Assembly: GCA_963966185.1 (NCBI GenBank)
Contig: CAWZYM010000376.1
Location: 244,001-308,000 of the forward strand
Source: Rhabditoides inermis
Lineage: Eukaryota; Nematoda; Chromadorea; Rhabditida; Rhabditidae
Length of the DNA stretch: 64,000 nt
Reading direction: 5' to 3'
In this document: in pieces, positions 44,814 to 55,978 of the stretch
Layout of the letters: each line of letters begins with the position of its first letter
Numbering within the stretch: the stretch's first letter is position 1
The notes under the pieces: generated by a model
Told to the model about the DNA's origin: nothing
The model's database searches: none
Seen by the model: only the letters and a program-made list of their open reading frames with translations
Translations under genes and position numbers: made by a program

Positions 44814-45129
44814 TTCATTCTCTCTTTCTCTTTCATTCTCCTTCTCTGTCTATTTCTCTCATAGTTGAGAACGAGATAGGGTTCTTGGATTACAACAACG
44901 TTAAACAGGGCATGGTCCCTATCTCTTTCCATCTCTCCATCGTCATGACAGAATTGTTAGTTTCTTTCTCGATTTCTTCATTGAGATTACGGTCTTTCTT
45001 TATTCTTTTTTTGAGACAGCAATGCTCACCCAAGTGGTTGGTCTGCCACGTCGTTTCGTGCTTATCCTCGGTGAGTTGCCATCTGGAAGAGGAGAGAGAG
45101 AGAGCGCGAGAGAGAGCGCGAGAGAGAGC

Positions 45130-45180
<51 letters not shown>

Positions 45181-45220
45181 CGAGAGAGAGAGAGAGATCG
45201 AGAGAGAGCGAGAGAGAGAT

Positions 45221-45266
<46 letters not shown>

Positions 45267-46481
45267 CGAGAGAAAGAGTTCCCTGCTTACTTTGGATAGA
45301 ACATCACGGCTGCGTTATTGACTAGCACGTCTATGTGGCGCTCCACTGAAAATTAAAAAAAAAACATCGTATGTTATGGTATACGATAATAAATATCTCA
45401 CACTGGTCGAACGAGCACTGGATTAGACACGTTTATCCACAGTTTTCCTCCCCGTGAAAATAAATGTTTTTCAATCTTCAAGGGAAAGGTTTTTGGTTCT
45501 TGACATCAAAAAGCCACATGTCTAACAAGTATGAAATTGTAAGTATGACACTCACATGTGGCCAGCTGCTCGGCGCATTTGCTCACCGAGGCGAGCGAGG
45601 TGAGATCGCAGTGGATGAACAGCAGCCGGGACGCGTCGCAGCCCATCTGGTAAGGGATGTTATAAGGGATGTACCATTGTGACATTGTAACATTGTAACA
45701 TTGTAACAACATTGTAACATTGTAACTAGGGACCCCAACAAACATTTGTGCGCTCCGGGCGAAATCCCGTCATCGTTATCAACTTATCAATACTGGACAA
45801 ACTTTGCAATCTAATTAGTCTAGAAAGTTCCGGACGAATATTCTGATTGCAACCATACTAAATTCAAAGCATAGTATTCGCGGTATTAATATGAAATATC
45901 GATTAATCTACATTATGACGTCATTATTTCCGTTGATTGGGGCACCCTCTCTGTCGCATTGCCCCATTGAAAGCGCGCGCTCCGATGCGCGCGCTTGGCG
46001 AGGAATGGCGGCGCGTGAATCGAGTAAGCATACAACATCTATATATCTTTCGAAACTACAGACCTGATGTAATATTATCATGATTAAATGATAACGAAAT
46101 TTCGAAATCTCAAATTTCATTTGGGGTCCCTACATTGTAACATAACATTGTATTGGTATTGTGTTCATGGTTGCGATTCCGAATACACAATTTGAATGCG
46201 ATTTTGATTTGATTTGTGACAGTTTGTGACAGTTGAATGCGATTTTGATTTGATTTGTGACATCTAAGCCGCAGACAAGCATAAAGGAGGAGAAATGAGA
46301 GGAGACAAATGTATCTATATGGAAAGAAAAGGAGCTACTAATCACTCACCCTAACTAGCCGTTGTCTGGCCTCGTTTGCTCGGTCTTCACTCCGACACAG
46401 CATGTACACCTGGAATCAGAACGCTCTCTCTCTCTCCCTCCCTTTCTCCCCCCCCCCCCTCTCTCTCTCGCTCCCTCCCCC

Positions 46482-46532
<51 letters not shown>

Positions 46533-47473
46533 GTTCACCCACCTTTCCCTTGCGCAGACACAGCTCTCTGGCAGTCTCGAAGCCGATGCCACTATTTGCG
46601 CCAGTGATCACGAACACCTGTTATTGGATTATTGATTGAAACGCATTGATATTATCGACACCTTATCCTTGCCCGAGGCGTTCTCCTTGAACTGCGCGCC
46701 CTTGAAGTAGCGTCTGAAAATCATTTTACTTTTCCAGTTTATTGGTGAAGCGGTGAATGCGATAGAATCTGTGCAGCGATACTATACGCGCCGAATATGT
46801 CGCCGCGCTGGTTTGTTCTCACTCACCTATCCCCAACGATTACAACTTCTCGGCTTACAAACATTAGAGCAACGGCGCATTCTGAATGATGAGGCATACA
46901 TGCATAAAGTGACCACAAATTCTACATACCTTGACTATCATGGTCTTTTCAACTTTTCAACTTTTCAACTTTGTACCAACTCGTTTTCGCACTTCTCATG
47001 GGTGGCGCGTGGTTCCGTGTTTTGATACAGCCCTTAAGAGCAGTGCATTTTTCAACAGAACTCCTAGGCTTTGGAACTCACTCCCCCCTTCCATAGTTAT
47101 GTCTGCAAAACATGAAACTGTAAAATCCTTCTTAGAAAGTAATCCCCATTTGTTGCCAGTTTCGAAGATTCGTAGACTGTAGTCAACATTTCTGTATCAT
47201 TTTACACTTTTTTCTCATACCGTATGCCATTGCTCATTTTGCTGTATTAAACTGTTTCTCCAAATGTACACGGTTATAAACTTATTTTTATTATTATCAT
47301 TCCATTTTGGACAGGGAAATCAAAGCGAAGAAATGGTATGGGTACGTAAATGATTATATGTATGTACGTAAATGTTCGATGAGCTCTCACCTCAACAGGA
47401 ACCCTGTAGCTGCGAGTAGGAGAGCATAGACTAGGAGGGTCGGGAAGTCCGCGTCTTCAACGAGATCCGACAT
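41815..47473 (-). CDS. Short-chain dehydrogenase (RDH-like), unit B
   Basis: Copy of the gene at 27204-32458 with the same TGANSGIG, NNAA and YNKSK motifs, the same VNVAAAMH change and the same in-frame TAG (41896-41898) before the ESPLARDDS tail. The intron between the VYMLCRSED exon and the next one carries an extra 406-bp element (45727-46132). The (CT)n tracts differ in length. No coding substitution was noticed. Confidence 0.8.
42106..43006 (+). mobile_element. LINE 3' end, second family (unit B)
   Basis: Duplicate of 27495-28395 with the same internal stop. Confidence 0.8.
44695..44860. repeat. (CT)n tract beside SDR exon (unit B)
   Basis: Counterpart of 30085-30245, a few repeats longer. 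Confidence 0.9.
45090..45279. repeat. (GA)n/(GAGAGC)n tract in SDR intron (unit B)
   Basis: Counterpart of 30475-30665. Confidence 0.9.
45727..46132. mobile_element. Recently inserted 406-bp TIR element (unit B only)
   Basis: Perfect 12-bp terminal inverted repeats TAGGGACCCCAA/TTGGGGTCCCTA. It is flanked by a 9-bp direct repeat CATTGTAAC (45718-45726 and 46133-46141) that occurs once at the empty site in unit A. An 8-9 bp duplication points to hAT- or MULE-type transposition. It has no coding capacity, so it is a MITE. Confidence 0.92.
46726..47305 (+). mobile_element. LINE 3' end, third family (unit B)
   Basis: Duplicate of 31711-32290 with the same slippage frameshift. Confidence 0.8.
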
Positions 47474-47654
47474 GACTGATAGAGTATTATATTAGAACAG
47501 TGTTTGGCTGAAATATAATAGAAATAAAAAAATACTAATTAGCAGCGCGGTCGACAGAAAGACAATATAACACGAATCAAACGCGCTCTCTACCAAAATT
47601 ATGTAGTCGTTAATACACTGTTATACTAAACGACTACTAGTTAGGCCATTAGTA

Positions 47655-47840
47655 AATCATACAACATACAACATACCATCATACAATCATACCATCATAC
47701 CATCATACTACGGTATCATACCATCATACCATGATATCATACCATCATACCATGGTATCATATCACCATACCACCATACCACCATACCACCATACCAACA
47801 TACCAACATACCACCATACATATTATATTATCTTACCATC
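47655..47840. repeat. (CATACCAYC)n repeats (unit B)
   Basis: Counterpart of 32640-32825. Confidence 0.85.
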
Positions 47841-48954
47841 ATATTTTCCAGCGTTTTCCGGGAGCGAGTGTGCCTTTGAATCTTTAATACACGCTTCACA
47901 GCGCTTTTGTGCGTTTTAAACGTTGTAAACACACAGTTAATTGTAAAACGTTTTTTTGGTTACATCCGTATGTAGTCCTCGCCTCGGTCGGGTTTCTCTG
48001 TGTTTGGAAGATCCCAAAATGTCTTCATTTGATTTCTATCTACATAGATTGTTCAGTAGTATATGGTATACATACGTAGATTTAGATTTTCTTGGTGATT
48101 GTCATGTTGAGCCTGGGCCTGAGAAGGAGTCACCAAGGTGAAGCAAGAAGGTTGAGAGGAAAGACATATTGAGAATAGAGGAGGAAATAGCGAGAGATGT
48201 ATTGTCATGTCAGAACTGGCACCGTCCAGGGATGAGGCAGCAGCTTCGGCGTGAGCTCTGAATGTTTCTTTTCTTTTCGTGTACGTTGTGTTTTTTTTTC
48301 TAAAAAAAACCGCTGAATTCGATCCCTTGGTGGCACGGCGATGGTCGCATGCATAGCATCGAACGAGAGAAAGCATTTCTGCGCGAACGATACTCGCTCT
48401 TTGAATATCGTTGCGTTTCTTCACTTCATGTCCGCGATGTCTGGGAGTCGATGGTCGGACGCTCGGACGGGGTCGGTTGATCACCACTCACCACTGTACG
48501 CATTATGAACCTATACAAAAATTCAATTCAAAAATTCAACAGTTGTCCGGTATCGCATCATGTGATCGTAACTCACACAACTCAAACATCAATTATTTAC
48601 AGAGTAGCGCCGGGAAGCATAAGTATTTCATCTTGTCGTGTCGGTGTCCGCGGCCACGTTCTTCCATTCCTCCTCGAAGGATACAAACAAACACAGAATA
48701 CAAACAGCAGCGGCTTCTTCTCCTACATATGTACTTTCAATGAAATTGTTGCGTTTATTCACTTCATCTTGAGTGTGAGAGTCGTTCTCGATAAGGGAGA
48801 GAGAGAGAGATGTTCGCGTCTCTCACATTCAAAACTTGGAAAATGAAAAGAAAAAAAACTAACGTTAAAAAACAATGAAAAATGAAATGAAAAAGCGACT
48901 GACGCGAGACGTGATATGAAAGTGCGCGCGAAACCGTTTCGAAATACGTGGTAT

Positions 48955-49125
48955 GGTGGTATGATAGAATTCATAGTTGTATGAGAGCAAAATTATGGTA
49001 TGTTGTATGATGGTATGGTAGTATGGTGGTATGATAGTATGGTAGTATGGTGGTATGTGGTATGGTGGTATGGTGGTATGATGGTATGTTGTATGTTGTA
49101 TGGTTTACTAATTGCCTACTAGTTA
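48955..49125. repeat. Inverted copy of the CATACC repeat block
   Basis: GTATGGTGGTATG repeats followed by GGTTTACTAATTGCCTACTAG. Both are the reverse complement of the block at 47630-47840 (CTAGTTAGGCCATTAGTAAA plus CATACC repeats). The two inverted blocks bracket the right end of unit B. Confidence 0.7.
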
Positions 49126-49560
49126 TGTATAATGTGACAGAAACAAAAGATTGTGTTATAAAAACAAAAAAGAGAAAGTAATGGAGTCGAATCAATGCTA
49201 TGCTGAGATCACCTTTCTCACAACAAGCATGTCAGCTGTTTTATAACAAGAGATGAGAGAGAGGGGGGGGGGGGAGAGAGAGAAAATGAGAGAGGAGGCG
49301 AGGATGTGTGAAAAAGTGGTCGCTTGTCAAATGTCAATAGTCCGAAAAAAACTATCAAGAAAAAAAACTACTAGATAGTATATTGTATATTTGTTATACC
49401 AATTCCACAACCATTTTGTCTTTCGGTTCGAGTATCATCGTGTTTTGCATGCCGAACTCTCGTCTGCACCGAGGCATCGGCGTGATGTGTCTTCTGAATG
49501 ACGAGATCCCCTACCAAAACCACACTCTTTCGCTGCTTTGCGAAGAACTTGAGCAAAAAT

Positions 49561-49581
49561 GAGTCGCCACTGTTCCATTAA
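49561..49581. mobile_element. Solo end of the MITE family seen at 1485-1845
   Basis: GAGTCGCCACTGTTCCATTAA matches the right terminal repeat of that element. No partner end was found nearby. Confidence 0.45.
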
Positions 49582-50081
49582 GATAAAGTTCTTTCCTTTG
49601 ACCTTTGATCTTGATCATACTCAAAAATTGGCCAAAACATTTCGAGAATCTTCTCAAGACAGTTTCAACTGTATCCCTGTAAGTTTTCTTTATAACCAAT
49701 AAGGCTCTCGATAGTAGTTTGGTCTCTATACTAGCGAAACTAGCTCACATTTTCATTTTCCGAGCAGAAACTAATCGTGTTCTAATTGGCACCGTATGAC
49801 AAAGGCAATGCAGACTGCGTGTGTTCAGTCTGTCGGAAACGCAATGCGCGCATAGTGTGCACTGGTAAGCTTCCTTCAATCTCCCACCATTGGCTTAACT
49901 TTTATTTGTCGCTTCGTTGACAACTGTTATTAAATAGGCGTCGTTTTGCGCGATTCGCTATTGACTTTGGCGAACCGTTCGTGCGTATGCGTGCGAGCGC
50001 TCATTGAGAGTAAGGATCTTCGAGCTTCGGAGATGTGCTTCGTGTGTGCGCGGCGCGCCGTACTCCGAGTGGCCGAGTGAT

Positions 50082-51775
50082 GTGTGAAGGGATCAGTGTC
50101 CCGTCGGATTCAGTGGTCCGAGGTTGCGTGAGAGATGCCTGCGAGACCCGAGGTGCTCGGTATGAATGGAAGGGATCCGTGTTCCGTCGGATTCAGTGGT
50201 CCGAGGTTGCGTGAGAGATGCCTGCGAGACCCGAGGTGCTCTGTGTGGGGGAAGGGATCAGTGTCCCGTCGGATTCAGTGGTCCGAGGTTGCGTGAGAGA
50301 TGCCTGCGAGACCCGAGGTGCTCGGTGTGAATGGAAGGGATCAGTGTTCTGTCGGATTCAGTGGTCCGAGGTTGCGTGAGAGATGCCTGCGAGACCCGAG
50401 GTGCTCTATGTGGGGGAAGGGATCAGTGTTCTGTCGGATTCAGTGGTCCGAGGTTGCGTGAGAGATGCCTGCGAGACCCGAGGTGTTCTATGTGGGGGAA
50501 GGGATCAGTGTTCCGTCGGATTCAGTGGTCCGAGGTTGCGTGAGAGATGCCTGCGAGACCCGAGGTGCTCGGTGTGGGGGAAGGGATCAGTGTCCCGTCG
50601 GATTCAGTGGTCCGAGGTTGCGTGAGAGATGCCTGCGAGACCCGAGGTGCTCGGTGTGGGGGAAGGGATCAGTGTCCCGTCGGATTCAGTGGTCCGAGGT
50701 TGCGTGAGAGATGCCTGCGAGACCCGAGGTGCTCGGTGTGGGGGAAGGGATCAGTGTCCCGTCGGATTCAGTGGTCCGAGGTTGCGTGAGAGATGCCTGC
50801 GAGACCCGAGGTGCTCGGTGTGGGGGAAGGGATCAGTGTCCCGTCGGATTCAGTGGTCCGAGGTTGCGAGAGAGATGCCTGCGAGACCCGAGGTGCTCGG
50901 TGTGGGGGAAGGGATCAGTGTCCCGTCGGATTCAGTGGTCCGAGGTTGCGTGAGAGATGCCTGCGAGACCCGAGGAGCTCGGTGTGGGGGAAGGGATCAG
51001 TGTCCCGTCGGATTCAGTGGTCCGAGGTTGCGTGAGAGATGCCTGCGAGACCCGAGGTGCTCGGTGTGGGGGAAGGGATCAGTGTCCCGTCGGATTCAGT
51101 GGTCCGAGGTTGCGTGAGAGATGCCTGCGAGACCCGAGGAGCTCGGTGTGGGGGAAGGGATCAGTGTTCCGTCGGATTCAGTGGTTCGAGGTTGCGTGAG
51201 AGATGCCTGCGAGACCCGAGGAGCTCGGTGTGGGGGAAGGGATCAGTGTCCCGTCGGATTCAGTGGTCCGAGGTTGCGTGAGAGATGCCTGCGAGACCCG
51301 AGGTGCTCGGTGTGAATGGAAGGGATCAGTGTCCCGTCGGATTCAGTGGTTCGAGGTTGCGTGAGAGATGCCTGCGAGACCCGAGGAGCTCGGTGTGGGG
51401 GAAGGGATCAGTGTTCCGTCGGATTCAGTGGTTCGAGGTTGCGTGAGAGATGCCTGCGAGACCCGAGGAGCTCGGTGTGGGGGAAGGGATCAGTGTCCCG
51501 TCGGATTCAGTGGTCCGAGGTTGCGTGAGAGATGCCTGCGAGACCCGAGGAGCTCGGTGTGGGGGAAGGGATCAGTGTCCCGTCGGATTCAGTGGTCCGA
51601 GGTTGCGTGAGAGATGCCTGCGAGACCCGAGGTGCTCGGTGTGGGGGAAGGGATCAGTGTCCCGTCGGATTCAGTGGTCCGAGGTTGCGTGAGAGATGCC
51701 GGCGAGACCCGAGGTGCTCGGTGTGGGGGAAGGGATCAGTGTCCCGTCAGATTCAGTGGTCCGAGGTCGTGTGCT
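50082..51775. repeat. 82-bp tandem repeat, 21 copies
   Basis: The core GATTCAGTGGTCCGAGG recurs every 82 bp (83 in a few units that carry TGAATGGAA instead of TGGGGGAA). Unit variants differ at a few positions, such as T/C in GTGTYCCG and GGTGCTC/GGAGCTC. 82 is not a multiple of three and a TGA recurs in each reading frame cycle, so it is not a repeat-protein gene. The array is strongly homogenised. Confidence 0.97.
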
Positions 51776-53217
51776 AGTTGTTTGAGAGATCGGTGACATT
51801 GGTGAACGAAGAGATGCGAGGATCGATAAGCTTCGTGTGTGCTGACGTCTCGCCGGTTTTTTATGGATCCGCGAACACGTGATAGGTGATTTTGAAATCC
51901 GATCTGCCATTAATGGTGAGAAAAAAAAATTCGCGGTGTGTTGTGAGCATGATACCTACGTTCGATCGCGGACTGGGAGGTGGAAAGCGTTGATTACAGA
52001 GGCACGTGATTGGACGGTCAAGCACCTAAGCTCCTGTTGGATTCTGTGAACGTGCGCGATTCGATGGAACTGTTTCGGATTCGGCGAGTCGGACCTAGTT
52101 GGAAATGGAGAGATTGTAGTACTCGTCACTTAGCCTGGCTGCTCCTCCCTCACGGACCCAAGCTCAACGTCGCTCACCGCACCATTCGTCTCACCTTCCC
52201 CTTTGTGTATGTATCCTCACTTTATTTGCTCCGGTCCTAGCTGCTAGCGTGGTACCTTCGCGTGGTCATTCGGTTGCCACGGAGGCACAGATGCGCGTTC
52301 CCCTTTGGTTTATGACGGTCCGCTTTATATGAGAGTTTATATTTTATATTTCGTGCATCCATGTTATGTAGATGAGATCGGCCGACTGCATTCGACTTGG
52401 TTTCTCCACTGCTAGTGTGGCTGTACGGATTAAGATACTTCTATTAAGACGATGTTATTGTTTTGACGATGCGTTCGCAGATTGGATGAGAATGACCCTG
52501 TAAGCTATCAGATCGGCTCCCGTTTTGACCCACGTTTAGAGGATCGGATGTTGAGGCCCCAATTTGCCTCGAGATTGTGCGATATCTCCCGAGTGTATTG
52601 CCGCCAGTCGTCAGTTCAACAGCATCTTTCGCCCTTGGTCGCATCACCTGTCGCTTATGCTGATCTAGTCGTTGCCTTGCTCCTACAGCGTCGAGCTGCG
52701 AATGCGATGCGTATGAGAAACGCGACCGGTAGAGCACATAATAAGCCGGCGCTGATGTTTCCACGCATTCGCCACGCAAGCCGGTATACCAAGACACCAA
52801 GACCAAGCAGGGAATGAGGTGACCCCGTCGCCCGATCCGTCGACAGTCGACGGTGCTAAACCCCACATACATTGCGTTTCACTACCCGAATAAAGCTCGT
52901 CGTTACGGTTACAGACTTAATTCAGCGTTATTACGTAGCGCAGCGAAGTTATAAAGAGCCATTGTGTCTATCGGGTAGCTATGTAAGAACCCTTTTAACA
53001 ACGCAAGGCGTGTGAGACAACGCAAGGCAAACGCGCTCCCCATCTCAATCTCCTCGCATTTGCATTCCAACCCACGTCTGCCTACCCCCCCCCCCCTCAT
53101 TTCCATTCCTCATTTGCCTCGCCGCGTAATGCGGTGCGGTCTGTGAAGAATCACTCCGTCGTCGTCCTTTCGCCCTATCCAGTGTGTCAGCACTTGCCTG
53201 CCTCGACTGGTCTCCCG
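51776..53217 (+). other. Region downstream of the satellite with one weak ORF
   Basis: An open frame at 52482-52817 (starting MDENDPVSYQIGSRFDPR, Arg-rich C-terminus) follows a CGCAG acceptor-like site. An AATAAA lies at 52889. A second open stretch at 52010-52240 precedes it. Neither matches a family I know. It could be the last exon of a transcript running out of the satellite, or a mobile-element relic. Confidence 0.3.
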
Positions 53218-54003
53218 ATGGCTCGTCTTCTCCTGCCGATCCTTCTTGTCGCTACTTTCCCCGCCGTCTACGGAGGAGCCACCAACTGCCCCGTCGGCAC
53301 CTGGGAAACCGGAGGTATCGACTATCGATCGATTAACGATTGATGTTCGAATTCAGGCACGGAGGCGTTCCTCAATGAGCCGGCGTGCGAGGACGGACAG
53401 ATGTGCCAGTTCAAGCTGACTGCCGGAGCGGATCAGAAACCTGCGAAAAAGGACGGTGCATGTGTGGCGGCGTGTGGAGTGAGTGGATGAATCTTTCTCT
53501 TTCATCTTCTGTTTCTTCCCCCGCTCATCCCTACTATTCAGGTTGATGCGGGCAAGTGTATGATTGTGAAGAACACGACTATCGTCGAGTGCTGCAGCGG
53601 GTCCGACGACAGCGTCAATATGATCAAGGACACGCTGACGGCAATGACCAACATGAGCAGTTCGCTGACACAGCTCTTCCTACAAGCCAAGGAAAACGTC
53701 ACTGAAGCTAATTTGGCTATGGTTGCCAAGGTGGTTAAGGATGCGGCTGTGGGAGACGCTTACAAGTTTGGCGATATCTACCGCGGTGTGCAGGCGTTTC
53801 TCGGAGAAGCCGCTACCTCCGTGGAGGGATCAGTGTTCAAGCCCAAGCCCAAGCCCACCACCACTACTGCCGCCCCACCCACCACCGAGACCACGACCGA
53901 ATATGCCCAGTCCACTGTCGACCCCTCTGAAGAACCCACGTCCGTGTCTGCCACCACTGGGACTCTCGCTGCCCTGGTCATGACTCTGGCAGCTCTCCTC
54001 TAG
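53218..54003 (+). CDS. Secreted, probably GPI-anchored Thr/Pro-rich protein
   Basis: Three exons (53218-53314, 53357-53478, 53542-54003), joined in phase to 226 aa. The first 19 residues (MARLLLPILLVATFPAVYG) are a signal peptide. Cysteines follow in a loose pattern (NCPVGTWE, PACEDGQMCQF, CVAACG, KCMI, ECCSG), suggesting a small disulfide module. A helical region then leads to PKPKPTTTTAAPPTTETTTE, a mucin-like O-glycosylation stalk. The C-terminus GTLAALVMTLAALL is hydrophobic with nothing after it, as in GPI-attachment signals. The family is not recognised. A surface or cuticle-facing role is inferred. Confidence 0.82.
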
Positions 54004-54433
54004 ACTACGCCCAATCCAGCTCCGCCAAGCTCAACTTAAAAGTAGTTTAGTCATATGTCATGTACGTTTGTGAGCAGGCTTGATAAAGATTGTGTAGCAA
54101 GATTTTTTGTTTGAATTGATGGAATGGTGGTTAGTATTCCTGTTTGTTTTCGTTTTTCATCTTTGTAGGGGTTGAATTAGTTTTATTAACATCCTCCGAC
54201 GCACAGTCCGATTATCCAAAGCATTCCACCGTATATCAAATTCCAAATATCATCAGCCCTTATCATCAATACTTTATAATATCGAAAATCTCTCACATAA
54301 ACTTCAAAAACAACAAGTGAAAAATCACAGTCTCAGCAAATGCGTGGAACAAATTGGGTCATGGCAATACGAATGAAACTCCTATTCTACGCTAAGACAA
54401 GGCACAGTCAAGACACGCCGCCTCCAACTCGTC

Positions 54434-55670
54434 TCACTTCTTTCCCGTATAGTAGTTGGTCTTGACGAACGGCATCTTGGAGACGGTCACCTGAAAATGG
54501 AGTCATTTTAGGTATACGGTATCTACCACAGTACTCTAAGCACACAACGAATGCGTTAAAAAGAGTACCGTACAGTAAAACCCTCTAGTCATAGCGTCAA
54601 CACACACACTTCACCTATCATGCATGCAGCATGTTCATGCGCACGCAGCGTCTAGACTGCCCGGTTCCCGTCTCACTCGTCTCGTTTCCCTCCCTCCCTC
54701 CCCTTGTCATTCCCCGTTATGTCCCTCGCAGCACACGGCATGCCGTGGCAGGGCGGCGGCGGAGACGCGGGGCTCTTCCCCTCCCTCCTCCCCTCCCTCC
54801 TCCCCGCACTTCTCGCCGCCCTCCTCCCTCTTCTCTCCGCCGTCATACTCGTCAACTGCGGCGGCGTGAGTTTCCGAATTCTCGCAACCTCTCCTTCACC
54901 CCCTTCTTCCTCTTTCCCCTAATCTCCATCCTTTCCCGCCCGTTAGTAGTTCTCTAAACCCTATTCTCCTACTTCACTTCTACCCCCCAGTCGCCCGGAG
55001 GGCGTGGCCAACGTGGGCGTGTCTTTCAGAAGAAGAAGAAGAAGGAGGGGGCGGGCGGCGGGGGCGCGCCGAAGAGCGACTCCAAGAGGGAGGGCAACGA
55101 GGCCAAGCCCGCGTCGCAGTCGCCGGCGCTCGCCGATCAGCTAGACATAAAACCGCCAGAGGTACACGGGCACTAGGGATACGGTAGTGTACGGTAACCC
55201 TGGATTAGGTGTACGGTAACATATAGTAATCCGGCACCAGCCATCTAGGTGCATGATACAATGTAGTAACCGCGGGTAAGCGGCAACACACGAACATTAG
55301 CTATACTAAACTATTACCTACAGTAACCCTTTTCCATTCCAGCAAACTGCCAAGACGGACCTGCGTTCGGTGCAGAGCAACATTCCCGCCGCCATCCCGG
55401 AAGGCGCCAAGTAGGACGGCCGGCCGCAAGCTCCGCCCCATCTGACCCCGCCCCTCCTTAGATCTTAGACACATATAGCAAAACGCAGCAATTAGTACGT
55501 ATCGTTAAACAAATCAATCACTAAACTCTCCCTCTTCAAATCGATTTTCACACACACGCACGCACATTGATTATTGATGTAACATTTAAATAAACCTCGA
55601 TAAAGCTGTTTGTATCGTATTTAAGTTAGCTAGTTCTGAATGTCGAACCCACACAATTGCAAGTGCAGCG

Positions 55671-55716
<46 letters not shown>

Positions 55717-55935
55717 GGAGAGAGAGGGAGGGAGAGAGAATACGCAGCGTACTCCGAACTTGACAGCATCTTTGCATGAGCGATGGTGCGATGTGACGGC
55801 ATCATTCCCCCTCTCTCCCTCTCTCCGCTCCTCGCTCACTCTCCGACATGCCTCCGCCACTGGTCGGTTGGGCCATGAATCTCCTCCTGTCACTGTTACT
55901 CGCCCTCAACGCTGTAGTCAACTGTGGAGGGGTGC

Positions 55936-55978
<43 letters not shown>

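Larger units (their letters stand above)
33272..48282. repeat. Tandem segmental duplication, unit B (15.0 kb)
   Basis: Direct repeat of unit A. Length differences come from the (TA)n tract, poly-T and CT/GA/C runs, and a 415-bp insertion (element plus target duplication) at 45727-46141. It ends at CGTGT (48282), after which the sequence is unique. Confidence 0.97.
48283..50081. other. Unique spacer between unit B and the satellite
   Basis: No convincing exon. Near 48301-48345 the minus strand carries GGATCGAATTC (B-box-like) followed by a T run, a possible Pol III relic. A (GA)n/(G)n tract lies at about 49255-49290. The rest is AT-rich and unassigned. Confidence 0.45.

Noticed and set aside
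48053..48487. 144-aa minus-strand open frame across the unit B breakpoint
   Set aside because: It spans the duplication junction, has no recognisable domain and low-complexity composition, so it is unlikely to be a gene.
50082..51775. CRISPR-like array
   Set aside because: The units are contiguous tandem repeats with no unique spacers, and the genome is eukaryotic.
50331..51796. Series of overlapping 80-aa open frames in the satellite
   Set aside because: They arise from the 82-bp period. Each is the same sequence read in rotating frames with a recurring TGA, so no repeat-protein gene is supported.
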